A stretch of 64,000 bases of DNA from Endozoicomonas elysicola. Lineage in GTDB: Bacteria > Pseudomonadota > Gammaproteobacteria > Pseudomonadales > Endozoicomonadaceae. The notes under the pieces are model-generated. The model was not told where the DNA came from. It saw nothing but the letters and a program-made list of their open reading frames with translations, and ran no database searches. The DNA lies in contig NZ_JOJP01000001.1 in NCBI RefSeq assembly GCF_000710775.1, positions 1,083,400 through 1,147,399 on the forward strand, in the 5' to 3' direction. Made by a program: the position numbers and the translations under genes. Within the stretch, counting starts at the first letter, position 1. Each line of letters begins with the position of its first letter. Shown piece after piece: positions 23,331 to 32,019 of the stretch.

Positions 23331-25148
23331 TCAGGCAACATCGGACCGTTTGATCACGGTGTCTGGTTTCACTTCCAGAGGGTGCAGCAGTGTTCTTGCC
23401 TGCTGTCGGAAGATTTTTGCGTACCAGTGTTCGGTCGTATTCTCTTCAGGCTGGTCAGAAGCCATCAGTCGATCATGGTTGCCCTGCTCGATAATGCGGC
23501 CGCGATCCAGTACCAGAATATGGTCAGCAGTAATCAGCTCAGGTAGCCGCTGAGTGACCAGAATGATGGTTTTCTTACCTTTCATGGCCATCAGGTTCTT
23601 CAGAATACGGGCCTCGGTTTTCATATCCAGGGCACTGAAGGCATCGTCCAGCAACAGGATTTCAGCGTCAGCCAGCAGGGCACGGGCCAGTGCCAGGCGT
23701 TGCTTCTGGCCTCCGGACAGGTTGATGCCGTTCTCACCCAGCAGGGTGTCGTAGCCATCCTTAAAGCCCATGATCTCTTCATCGATAGCCGCCAGTTTTG
23801 CTGCTTTTTCAACCGCTTCCAGACTGGCATCCGGTGCGGAAAAGCGAATGTTGTCTGCGATGGTACCGGAGAACAGCATGGGTTCCTGGGGCACCCAGGC
23901 CAGTTTTTCCCGCAGCGATTCCACAGTCAGCTGTTGCAGAGGAATATTCCCCATTTGGATAAAGGATCCCTCTGGCAGATCAAATTCACGCAGGATCAGT
24001 CTGAGCAGGGTGCTTTTACCACTGCCGGTACGGCCGGTAATCCCGATAAAGGCACCCGCGGCTATCTCGGTAGATATACCCTGCAGTACCGGCTTCTCGT
24101 CAGACGCAGCGTTATAGCTAAACGACTGGATGTTTATCGAAAGGCTTGTGTCGTCTGGAGCTTGTTGGGCATCGGGGGCATTACTTACTTTTGGCTTGCG
24201 GGATAGCAGTTTTTCCAGACGTCCCCAGGACGCACTGCCACGCTGGAACACATTGAACTGCCAGCCAAATTGCAGCATGGGACCCAACATCTGGCTCAGG
24301 TAGAGCGTGAAACTGGTTAACAGGCCGACAGTGAGCTGACCATGGCTGATTAACCAGGCACCGCCGACGAGGGCTAGTACAAAAGAGAGGCCAAAGAACA
24401 GGCTGATACTCGGGCCAAACAACGCATCGACTCTGGCAACGCTGGTATTGGCTTCGACAGCTTCCATGGATAGCTGTTCAAAGCGTTGAGTTTGCCGATC
24501 TGTCAGCTGATGTGCTTTTACTGCACGGATACCCGTGATGGACTCACGGGTTTCTTCGTTCAAGTTGGAAAAGGCCGCTTGAGACCGACCAAAGCGGGAA
24601 TACAGTGCGACACCATACCGCTTGGTAACCCAGACAAGCAGCGGGAATGGCAGCATGGCCAGTAGTGTGAGTTTACCGCTTACCAGAAACACCATGGCGA
24701 ACAGTACGGTAAGGCCTGCGATCAAAGAGTCCACCAGGGTCATGATCCCGACGCCAACGCTCTCCTCAACCGCATTGAGGTCGTTGGTGGCATGGGCCAT
24801 CAGGTCACCGGTTGTGTGCTGCTGGTAAAACTCCGGAGAGAGCTGGGTGAAATGGGCAAACAACCGACTGCGCTGCTTACGGATCAGTTCAATGGATGCA
24901 CCATAAAGCTTGGCTCTCCAGACATAACGAAAGCCATAAACGGCAACTCCGGTCACTACAATTCCCGCAACGTAATTGAACAGTTCCTGATTTGTAAGGC
25001 TTTTGTCTTTTATACCATCAACCACATGGCCAATCAGCCAGGGTGGCAAAAGGTTCAGAGCAGAGACAATCTGCAGACAGATAAAGGCCAGCAGGTACTG
25101 CTGCCAGTAGTCCTTCAGAATAAACCGGAGTTTCCAGAGTAGTTTCAA
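23331..25148 (-). CDS. mdlA: ABC exporter half-transporter, MdlA-like
   Basis: 605 residues. The transmembrane domain has six helices (about 15-310), and the nucleotide-binding domain spans about 340-575. Walker A is GRTGSGKST, the signature is the canonical LSGGQKQR, and Walker B is ILLLDDAFSALD. Here Asp replaces the catalytic Glu after Walker B, while the partner MdlB has Glu, a usual asymmetry in heterodimeric exporters. It is first in the mdlA-mdlB operon. A Fur-like inverted repeat lies about 210 bases upstream. Substrate unknown. Confidence 0.9.
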   Translation of the reverse strand: MKLLWKLRFILKDYWQQYLLAFICLQIVSALNLLPPWLIGHVVDGIKDKSLTNQELFNYVAGIVVTGVAVYGFRYVWRAKLYGASIELIRKQRSRLFAHFTQLSPEFYQQHTTGDLMAHATNDLNAVEESVGVGIMTLVDSLIAGLTVLFAMVFLVSGKLTLLAMLPFPLLVWVTKRYGVALYSRFGRSQAAFSNLNEETRESITGIRAVKAHQLTDRQTQRFEQLSMEAVEANTSVARVDALFGPSISLFFGLSFVLALVGGAWLISHGQLTVGLLTSFTLYLSQMLGPMLQFGWQFNVFQRGSASWGRLEKLLSRKPKVSNAPDAQQAPDDTSLSINIQSFSYNAASDEKPVLQGISTEIAAGAFIGITGRTGSGKSTLLRLILREFDLPEGSFIQMGNIPLQQLTVESLREKLAWVPQEPMLFSGTIADNIRFSAPDASLEAVEKAAKLAAIDEEIMGFKDGYDTLLGENGINLSGGQKQRLALARALLADAEILLLDDAFSALDMKTEARILKNLMAMKGKKTIILVTQRLPELITADHILVLDRGRIIEQGNHDRLMASDQPEENTTEHWYAKIFRQQARTLLHPLEVKPDTVIKRSDVA

Positions 25149-25531
25149 TGAACGGCCTTTTGCGTGAAATCTGGGCGTTTAGCACTTTCATATCACTTTC
25201 TAGATCGCCTGTTCCTTTTGCATGTTTAGGAAGATGATGGCGTACTGACCAGTGGACGATAAGCCATTGGTCTGACTCATCCGACAAGGCCGTGATGAGA
25301 TAGAAAGTGCGATGCGTTTAATTTGGTTCTATTGTGCTAATTTATAACAGGCCATTGAACTGAAAATCATTCTCATCGTCAACGAAGTGATTACCGAATT
25401 TGATATTCGAAGTGCGATAATCTGGTGTGGATAGGGGAATGGTCTCTGATAGTTACCGGTTGAAATGCCGCTTCTGACCGAAGTGAATGGCAGGTGGTTA
25501 GGGATAACCGGAACCTGCCCGGAACGTTTGG
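25149..25531 (-). other. Upstream region of mdlA with Fur-like box, no gene
   Basis: About 380 bases between the mdlA start and the end of the DUF962 gene. An ORF overlapping the mdlA start has a composition I do not find convincing. The only notable site is the Fur-like repeat at 25361-25375. Confidence 0.35.
25361..25375. promoter_or_regulatory. Fur-box-like inverted repeat
   Basis: TGAAAATCATTCTCA matches the 7-1-7 Fur consensus TGATAATnATTATCA at 12 of 14 positions. It lies about 210 bases upstream of mdlA, in the only space available for the operon promoter. Iron control of mdlAB is an inference; a single box of this quality can occur by chance. Confidence 0.4.
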
Positions 25532-25867
25532 TTACTCTTTGCGAAAGCGCCCAAGCAGAAAGTCTTTAAGCATGACCCAGTCGCCCAGAAAGCTGTAAAA
25601 AGGGTATTTAAACGTGGCAGGTTTGTTGTGTTCAAAAAAGAAATGCCCGACCCAGGCACAGGCATAGCCGAAAACAAGGGCAAAAATGATGGATGAGTAG
25701 ATTCCGGTATACAGAGCATGGCCAAGGATTACCAATGCACCTGAACTGCCAATATAGTGAAGAGCACGACAGACTGGATTGCTGTGCTCTTTGAGATAGA
25801 AGGGGTAGAACTCTGAAAAGCTGTTGAAGGTCTTCTGTTCAGAAGCTGGTTTTGCCATGTTGTCCAT
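25532..25867 (-). CDS. DUF962/Mpo1-like membrane protein
   Basis: 111 residues. FNSFSEFYPFYLKEHSNPVC, then RALHYIGSS, AWVGHFFFEHNKPATFKYPF and LGDWVMLKDFLLGRF are the conserved blocks of the DUF962/YGL010w family. The family includes yeast Mpo1, an Fe(II)-dependent dioxygenase acting on 2-hydroxy fatty acids. The conserved histidines H23, H37, H74 and H80 are present. Two to three hydrophobic segments make it an inner-membrane protein. The enzyme activity has been shown for yeast Mpo1; extension to this protein is an inference. Start 25867 or three codons later. Confidence 0.85.
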   Translation of the reverse strand: MDNMAKPASEQKTFNSFSEFYPFYLKEHSNPVCRALHYIGSSGALVILGHALYTGIYSSIIFALVFGYACAWVGHFFFEHNKPATFKYPFYSFLGDWVMLKDFLLGRFRKE

Positions 25868-25967
25868 CAGTGTCGCTCATTATTTTTATTATTTGATGGA
25901 TCAATATAAAGCGAAACAGCTTCTCACGCTAATTGTTGACCCATTTTAAAAAGGAGAGCCTTGATGA

Positions 25968-26690
25968 TCATGGCTGCTGACGTGTTGGCGCAAGCACTAT
26001 TTCACGAATACAGATACTTTGTGGTTGCCGATAGGCGTACCAGATGGCCTCAGCCGTATCAGCAGGGCTGAGCCCTCCACCAATCTCCTGTATCGTGCCT
26101 TTAAAGTCTTGAAATGTTTCAGTATGGGTTGAGTGGTTAAAAATTTCTGTTTCTACAATTCCAGGAGCAATAGTGACAACCCGGACATTATCTTCAGCAA
26201 CTTCTTCACGAATACCCTCACTGATGGCATGAACGGCAAACTTGGTGCCACAGTAGCCGGTAAAATCGGAATAATTTTTTCGTCCTGCCACAGATCCAAT
26301 ATTGACTACAGTGCCTGACTTTCTGTGTCGCATGCCAGCTAAAACAAGATGTATGCCATTCAGCAGACCAAGTACATTGGTGTTGAACATCTGCTGCCAT
26401 TCCTGCGGATCCTGTGTATCCATTTTTCCCACGCGTAGAATACCGGCGTTATTGATCAGGCAGTCTGTTGGGCCATACTTGTCCTCAGCCTCTTCAAGTG
26501 CTGCTTTGAAACCAGCGAGATCAGTGACATCAAGCTGCCTGCACAGGGTATCTGGTAACTTCAGGGCTTCCAAACGGTCCAGTCGGCGAGCAAGCAACAG
26601 CAGGGGATAACCTTCCTGTGAGAATTTAATAGCTGCTGCTCCACCAATTCCAGAGCTGGCACCGGTGATAACCACCAGGGGTTTATTCAT
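25968..26690 (-). CDS. Short-chain dehydrogenase/reductase
   Basis: 240 residues with the classical SDR layout: TGASSGIG (9-16), NNAG (80-83), Ser133 in NIGSVAG, and Tyr146-x3-Lys150 in GYCGTK. ARRLDRLEAL at 34-43 suggests NADP preference. The C-terminal region (IAPGIVETEIF) is typical of YdfG-like or serine/3-hydroxyacid-dehydrogenase-type SDRs. Cytosolic. No tight operon: neighbours lie 100 bases downstream and over 200 bases upstream. Substrate not predictable. Confidence 0.9.
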   Translation of the reverse strand: MNKPLVVITGASSGIGGAAAIKFSQEGYPLLLLARRLDRLEALKLPDTLCRQLDVTDLAGFKAALEEAEDKYGPTDCLINNAGILRVGKMDTQDPQEWQQMFNTNVLGLLNGIHLVLAGMRHRKSGTVVNIGSVAGRKNYSDFTGYCGTKFAVHAISEGIREEVAEDNVRVVTIAPGIVETEIFNHSTHTETFQDFKGTIQEIGGGLSPADTAEAIWYAYRQPQSICIREIVLAPTRQQP

Positions 26691-26926
26691 GGTTTAACCT
26701 CTTAAAGCCGTCAAACACGGTAGGAAGTCTGCCGGAAAACCATTTGCAACATGATCCAATGCTGGTGGGTACAGTAAACCGGCCTGAAATCACACTTTCA
26801 ACGCAATGGTTTCTGACCGGGAAAGGATAGATGCTGAGCGCATTACCGCAAATCCAGTTGGTCAACGACTTATCATGATGGGCTGTGGATATCTGTACGG
26901 AAAGGGGCGGAGCTTATGAGCTGGTT

Positions 26927-27592
26927 TCAGAGAGACTCTGCCAGACGGATCAATGCTTTATTTTCAAGATGCTTCTTATCCTGTGGGTGGAGTACCACAT
27001 TGATCATCGCCTGACCCAGCTGATCACTTTCAATAATGGGGGTGAGATGCTTCAGGAGTGGGTACAGGGGCACCATGAGTTTATAAATCAGGTTGTATAA
27101 GCGGGTTTTCGACTGCACGCCTTTAACCGGATAAATAGCCCCTGGGCGAAAAGCGTAGGCATCTTTGAACCCCATGGTCAGGATTCTGTTTTCAACACGT
27201 CCTTTGACCCGCGCCCACATAACCTGTCCCGATTCAGAACTGTCGGTACCGGTGCCGGACACGTAGATAAATACGGAATCAGGACTGGCGCTGATAAACG
27301 TCTCGGCAAATGCTTTGGTAAAGTCGAAGGTAATTCTGCTGTAGTCCTGCTCGCTCATGCGAAAGGCTGAGATGCCCATGCAGTAGAAGCAGGCATCGTA
27401 ACCGGCCAGCTCATCAGAAAGGCTGCTGAAGTCTGAAAAATCCCTGTGGATGATTTCCTTGAGCTTTGGGTGTTGAATATTCACCGGGTGGCGGTTGATG
27501 ATCAGTACGGACTCAACCCTGTGTGATGCCAGACACTCCAGCAGGACCGCTTTACCCACCATGCCGGTTGAACCGGTAATAACAACCTTCAT
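26927..27592 (-). CDS. NAD(P)-binding Rossmann protein (atypical SDR, NmrA/HTATIP2-like)
   Basis: 221 residues from ATG 27592; the longer frame adds an unlikely N-terminus. MKVVITGSTGMVGKAVLLEC carries the GxxGxxG nucleotide site, then DACFYCMGISA, FIYVSGTGTDSS, and RPGAIYPVKG. It has the fold of atypical SDR/epimerase proteins but lacks a clear YxxxK, as in HTATIP2/YbjT-like members that bind NAD(P) as sensors or act as weak reductases. Cytosolic. It is followed by the LPMO terminator region on the other side and sits alone. Function open. Confidence 0.78.
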   Translation of the reverse strand: MKVVITGSTGMVGKAVLLECLASHRVESVLIINRHPVNIQHPKLKEIIHRDFSDFSSLSDELAGYDACFYCMGISAFRMSEQDYSRITFDFTKAFAETFISASPDSVFIYVSGTGTDSSESGQVMWARVKGRVENRILTMGFKDAYAFRPGAIYPVKGVQSKTRLYNLIYKLMVPLYPLLKHLTPIIESDQLGQAMINVVLHPQDKKHLENKALIRLAESL

Positions 27593-27654
27593 GAGTAATG
27601 TCCACTGTTGATATACGGTCAATTGTCGTACAACGTTATGGAAATGATCAATTT

Positions 27655-27690
27655 TTAAAAAGAGTATCACCGGCGGTTACGCCGGTGATA
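27655..27690 (-). terminator. Rho-independent terminator of the LPMO gene
   Basis: On the minus strand, TATCACCGGCG and CGCCGGTGATA form a perfect 11-bp stem with a four-base loop (27665-27690). A run of five T follows after a short CTC (27655-27659). It lies 30 bases beyond the LPMO stop. Confidence 0.88.
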
Positions 27691-27719
27691 TCAAAAGTAA
27701 GGAAGCGTCTGATTCAGGA

Positions 27720-29099
27720 TTATTCAGCTTGACGCCAGACTCCCCACTCACCCGTCGTTCCTGGCTCATCACCTTTTGTCCACCAGTGAGCGCGCCACTG
27801 AACACCGTTGTGGATAACCTTATCCCCATCGTAGTAGGTCTGCCCAGCGCTCCAGTTACTGTCGCCCGTTTCAGGAACTTCAGGCTCCTCCGGCTCTTCA
27901 GGTTGCAGGTCGGTCAGGCGCCATACTCCCCATTCACCGGTGGTTCCAGGCTCATCCCCCTGCGTCCACCAGTGTGCCAGCCAGTTCTGCTCATCATGGC
28001 GTACCACATCGCCCTCAACATAAACCGTCTCTCGATCCCACTGGCCTGTGGGTAACGGTGGAGGAACAATGGTATCTCCCGGAATCAGTGACAGGGCGTA
28101 AGACGCTTTTGGATCCTGTGCCCATACCTGGTTGGCATAGAGGTTCTCACGGTCAAACATGTAGTGGCCCATGGCTTCGTGCCAGATGCCAATGGTGAAG
28201 CTTTTATGTTTGTCGGATACCTGAAGCGCCAGTAACTCAGGCCAGCTGTCACGATTCTGATGAGTGATCAGAATACGTTCCTCCAGAACTTCCTGACCAT
28301 TGCTGTCAAAGCCCCGGAAACTGATGTAGTCATCCAGGTCCGGTGTTGGGAATCCCTGAGGAATATAGTAGCCCAGCGCCGTTAATTCAGGGATCTCCGG
28401 ATCGGGACCCGTGCCGCCGCCAGAGTCTCCATCCGTGGTAAATGTGATGTCTGAGCAGTTATAAAAACCTTCACCAGCCGGGTCATCGCGCTGCCAGCGG
28501 GTATACAGAATGGCATCACCCTTACGGTCTGCAGGCAGTGTAATGTTGATACGGTATTTTCTGTCACTGTCCACAGCGACATTGCCTGCGGTTGCTACCA
28601 GCTCAAGATCATTCCAGGTGAGGGCCTGGCTGTGGTCATAACCGGGCTTGGTCAGGTAGAACTCCCAGAAGGATGGGTTGTGTGGCGCCGTTGCATTAAA
28701 CAGCAGCTCAATCTGGTTATTCTTGTCCAGAGTGATCCGGGTTTTCTGCCACTGGCTGGATGGCACATTGAGGCCAGCTTTAGCTTCGGTACCCGCAGAG
28801 CAGAGTGTGCCATCCGGGATATGCCGTTTGACTTCTGCCATACTGCGGAAGTCTTTTACCAGCATGGCCACTTCATTGCGTTGCACAAACGGGTAAGTAC
28901 CAGAGATATCAAAGGCTGCCTTACAGGCAGCATTGGGAATATCCTGACCATCAGCAGACCAGAAGCCGCCATCTTCATAACAGATGGATTGTCGGGCTTC
29001 CGGGAACTCAACCCAACCGTGGGCATTGGCCAGACCGGGCAATAAAGCGCAGGCAAAAAGGCCTGGCAGTCGAAGTTTTTTCACAACAGCATGCAGCAT
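27720..29099 (-). CDS. Secreted AA10 lytic polysaccharide monooxygenase with two CBM5/12 modules (GbpA-like)
   Basis: 459 residues. The signal peptide ends ...LPGLANA, so the mature protein starts at His27 (HGWVEFPEAR), the essential first copper ligand. The second ligand is His140 in ATAPHNPSFWEFYLTK. The AA10 domain runs to about 220 and ends in FYNCSDITF. A Gly/Pro linker follows, then a middle domain (about 238-345) resembling the GbpA second domain. Two carbohydrate-binding CBM5/12 repeats (about 350-397 and 413-457) share the segment GDEPGTTGEWGVWR. AA10 LPMOs cleave chitin or cellulose oxidatively; CBM5/12 points to chitin. Related proteins also mediate adhesion to chitinous or mucin surfaces. 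Confidence 0.94.
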   Translation of the reverse strand: MLHAVVKKLRLPGLFACALLPGLANAHGWVEFPEARQSICYEDGGFWSADGQDIPNAACKAAFDISGTYPFVQRNEVAMLVKDFRSMAEVKRHIPDGTLCSAGTEAKAGLNVPSSQWQKTRITLDKNNQIELLFNATAPHNPSFWEFYLTKPGYDHSQALTWNDLELVATAGNVAVDSDRKYRINITLPADRKGDAILYTRWQRDDPAGEGFYNCSDITFTTDGDSGGGTGPDPEIPELTALGYYIPQGFPTPDLDDYISFRGFDSNGQEVLEERILITHQNRDSWPELLALQVSDKHKSFTIGIWHEAMGHYMFDRENLYANQVWAQDPKASYALSLIPGDTIVPPPLPTGQWDRETVYVEGDVVRHDEQNWLAHWWTQGDEPGTTGEWGVWRLTDLQPEEPEEPEVPETGDSNWSAGQTYYDGDKVIHNGVQWRAHWWTKGDEPGTTGEWGVWRQAE

Positions 29100-29281
29100 A
29101 AAGTGCTCTTGTAAGTAGCCATTAATAGTCGTTTATAAAAGGCGCGGGTTTTCGAGGCGATCATCACTGAGAGCAGCCATGATTATTCGATAAATTGTAC
29201 GCTTTATGGGCAGAATATCAGGAACCAAGCAGGAGTAAATGGCTCCTGCTGTGAGATGTGATGAAATGCAAAGAATATTAT

Positions 29282-30433
29282 TTATACAATCCGGGCTGGA
29301 GTGATGTCGGGGAAAATGTTCTTCAGCTGAGGAGCTGAAAGTTGCCAGTGTTGTATCAAGACTGCCGAAATCCACTGACGAATATCAGACGTTGGACGTA
29401 AATCTCGCCCTTCATACAGGTCTTTTTTAGCAAGCCCTGGCCAGTCGCCCTCTACCTTCCCACCATTAACCGCTCCGCCAGCTAGAAAGAAGCAGGAGGC
29501 TGTCCCATGATCAGTGCCACCGGTACCATTCATTGCCACGGTTCGGCCAAACTCGGTGGCAATCATGACAATAGTATTATTCCAGGTTTTTTCTCCCATG
29601 CTGGCTCTCATGGTTTGCAGGCCTGAGTCCAGTTCCTGAAACTGTCTTGAAAGGCGGGCCAGCTGGTTATCATGGGTATCCCATCCTCCCATTTCCAGCA
29701 TAAGGGCATCGGGACCTTCCTGATGACTGAGCAGCGTACCAGCTGCATCTGCAAGTGCCTTGAATTTACGGCTATTTCCATCCATGGAATTACCCACAAT
29801 ACCTCTGACATTCAAAGCTTCTTCCAGACGGCTGTGGAGAAGGTCATCCTGTTTGTACATCTGGAAGAGTCTCTGATAAAGGTCTTCTTTGGCGGAGGGG
29901 ATGGTGTTTGGGTACCAGGTACCTGCCAGTTGCCCTCCACGCAGGCTAACCGGCAGAGAGTGAGATACAGCCAGTCCGGTTTTACCCGTCGCTTCCAGTG
30001 CCCTGGAAAGCCAGCCATTGTCCTGGTTTAAGGGAACCAGTCCAGATTCCAGTATGTCCTGACCTTCAAAGTGTGAGCGTTGACGATAAGGGGATGCAAC
30101 AGCAACCACAGGCATCATCTGTTTCTGCTGATACCAGCTGTGTAGGGTAGGGAAATCACTGTGCAGGCCAAACCCCCGATCCAGTGGTAGCATGGAACCA
30201 ATAACGGGCTCGGCAACAGAACGACGGTGGTTTAGCAGGTCATTATCAAAAGCAGGTATAACGGCATGCAGTGAGTCCATAGCACCCCGCAAAACAATCC
30301 ATACCAGCTTGGGCGAGTTGTTCTGACTTTTTGAAGTCTGGCCAAATGCCAAACTGCCAGTCACCGGAATCTGTGAGCAGACTACCCCAGCCCCAAGCCA
30401 TTTGATCAAGTCACGCCGGTTAATTTTACTCAC
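29282..30433 (-). CDS. DUF1501 family protein with twin-arginine signal
   Basis: 383 residues. The N-terminus SKINRRDLIKWLGAGVVCSQ is a twin-arginine export signal. Conserved alkaline-phosphatase-superfamily-like blocks are VWIVLRGAMDSLHAVIP, MLEMGGWDTHDNQ, MIATEFGRTVAMNGTGGTDH and GTASCFFLAGGAVNGG. DUF1501 proteins almost always neighbour a DUF1800 gene, as here (36 bases upstream). The pair is widespread in marine bacteria and biochemically uncharacterised; a periplasmic hydrolase or sulfatase-like role is only inferred from the fold. No lipobox. Confidence 0.9.
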   Translation of the reverse strand: MSKINRRDLIKWLGAGVVCSQIPVTGSLAFGQTSKSQNNSPKLVWIVLRGAMDSLHAVIPAFDNDLLNHRRSVAEPVIGSMLPLDRGFGLHSDFPTLHSWYQQKQMMPVVAVASPYRQRSHFEGQDILESGLVPLNQDNGWLSRALEATGKTGLAVSHSLPVSLRGGQLAGTWYPNTIPSAKEDLYQRLFQMYKQDDLLHSRLEEALNVRGIVGNSMDGNSRKFKALADAAGTLLSHQEGPDALMLEMGGWDTHDNQLARLSRQFQELDSGLQTMRASMGEKTWNNTIVMIATEFGRTVAMNGTGGTDHGTASCFFLAGGAVNGGKVEGDWPGLAKKDLYEGRDLRPTSDIRQWISAVLIQHWQLSAPQLKNIFPDITPARIV

Positions 30434-30469
30434 GCAGCTTTCTCCTTAAGATCCTTTCCCCTCACCAAA

Positions 30470-31849
30470 CTATCTCCTCATGAACTCGGGGCTAAGCAAT
30501 AATAGCGATAAACCCTGCTGACGGCTTTCCGCACGTCTGATAATGGTTCGGGATTCACTCACTGTCTGCTGACCCAGAATGGCATCAGCGAGAGCCAGTG
30601 GATCGGTTCTTTTTTTCAGGCTTTCAACCCAGCGATTCGCCCAATCGATCCGGGTCAGTAGTGCATCGGAGCCATCCCAGGCGCTGCTGACATCAGCAAA
30701 GCCAGCGGGTGAACCTGCACCAAAGGGTTTATGCCCCATGGCAGTCAACGTATTGACCAGAATTCTGCTCTGTTGTTCCCTGTTTTTCTTTCGGGGAGAT
30801 AATCCGTCGGTTGCCCTGCAGACAGAAACCAGAAATTCACGGGGAGTCTTCAGTTTCTGTTGCTCAATCTGCCAGCTTAGTGGATGTTGAATCAGTGCGG
30901 TAATGACTTCTTTCAGATTGCCACCGGTCTTTAGCCACTGTTCCTGCATTGTATCCACCAGGGTAGCTGGTGGCTGATCGCTGATCATGTGTCTGGCGAG
31001 CTTCCAGGAAACGTATCGGGCAGTTGCCGGGTGCATTGCAAGGTCTCGAAGAATGGCTTCTCCCTGATTTGCGCCGGTATCCGGATATTTTTTCCCTAGA
31101 ACTGTGCGTTGTCCTGGCTGATGGGCTCTTTCACGAAATAAAAAGCCATGGCCTTCTTTTTTGCCAGGTCTGGCGACACTCCAGCCGGTAATGGCTTTTG
31201 CCAGCTCCTGAATATCTTCCAGTTGGTAGCCGCCATTCACCCCCATGGTATGGAGTTCCAGAATTTCCCGGGCCAGGTTTTCATTCATCCCCCTGGCTTT
31301 TTTTGAGTTCTTTTTAAGGTAGTTAGCCTGTCTTGACTCCGGTCCAATGGACTTTTCGTTATCCAGATAGACAAGCATGGCTGGATGTTTTTCCACAGCA
31401 ATGAGCAAATCAGCAAATGAGCCAAAAAGGTTTGGTGCAATGGCCTCTCGCTCAAGTGTGGGGGCCAGTGGTGTCATCAGGCCACCTTGAGCCGAAACAC
31501 TGAAATGATTTGAGAAAAAGTCCAGCAGGCGCCAGCTGAATGAATACTCGCTGGTAATGCTCCGGGTCAGGGTATCACTGCAGAGCTGGAAGTAGGTTCT
31601 TCTCAATGGTGCCATCATGGCATTCTGGTTTCCGGGCTTTTGTCCGGATTTTTCAGCACTCTTTCTGGAACGAAACTCGGCATACTGGCTCATGACTACA
31701 GAGCTGTCGGGCAGGCTGTGGTCCAGAACAGGTGTGTTTAAGTGCGTACTCAGCCATCCTTGCGGGTCAGATTGTGCATCTCTAATTTCATGATCTCTGG
31801 CCCCCATACCAAAACGGTTGGTGGCAATGACTGCCAGTTGGTTGGTCAT
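30470..31849 (-). CDS. DUF1800 family protein
   Basis: 459 residues from ATG 31849 (an in-frame GTG at 31885 would add 12). The N-terminal LAVIATNRFGMGAR, the central NENLAREILELHTMGVNGGY, and ARYVSWKLARHMISD are diagnostic of DUF1800. MALGHKPFGAG-type (TAMGHKPFGAGSPAGFADVS) and PEFMRR at the end complete the family. No signal peptide is evident from this start. It precedes the DUF1501 gene on the same strand, a conserved two-gene module whose function is unknown. Confidence 0.9.
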   Translation of the reverse strand: MTNQLAVIATNRFGMGARDHEIRDAQSDPQGWLSTHLNTPVLDHSLPDSSVVMSQYAEFRSRKSAEKSGQKPGNQNAMMAPLRRTYFQLCSDTLTRSITSEYSFSWRLLDFFSNHFSVSAQGGLMTPLAPTLEREAIAPNLFGSFADLLIAVEKHPAMLVYLDNEKSIGPESRQANYLKKNSKKARGMNENLAREILELHTMGVNGGYQLEDIQELAKAITGWSVARPGKKEGHGFLFRERAHQPGQRTVLGKKYPDTGANQGEAILRDLAMHPATARYVSWKLARHMISDQPPATLVDTMQEQWLKTGGNLKEVITALIQHPLSWQIEQQKLKTPREFLVSVCRATDGLSPRKKNREQQSRILVNTLTAMGHKPFGAGSPAGFADVSSAWDGSDALLTRIDWANRWVESLKKRTDPLALADAILGQQTVSESRTIIRRAESRQQGLSLLLLSPEFMRR

Positions 31850-31921
31850 TTGATAGTCCGTGTCTTTGGAGCGCTTTAGTTTCACAGTCTAAAGGGATTG
31901 CGGCTGGGCAGGAATATTGAT

Positions 31922-31956
31922 CATATTGATTCTGATCAATCAAAAGAATCAATATG
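31922..31956. promoter_or_regulatory. Perfect 12-bp inverted repeat between DUF1800 and the ChrA-family gene
   Basis: CATATTGATTCT (31922-31933) and AGAATCAATATG (31945-31956) are exact inverted repeats with an 11-base spacer. The spacer itself contains GATCAATC, echoing the ATTGAT core. It lies in the short divergent region and is likely a regulator-binding site or an early-transcript hairpin. Confidence 0.6.
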
Positions 31957-32019
31957 CATAATAGGAAACAGCTGTTTATCATCGGGGAACTACTTTCTTA
32001 ATCTTTTGGTAAGTTGCCT

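Noticed and set aside
25018-25287. 89-codon minus-strand ORF overlapping the mdlA start
   Set aside because: Overlaps the conserved mdlA N-terminus in another frame and shows no recognisable domain or good ribosome-binding site.
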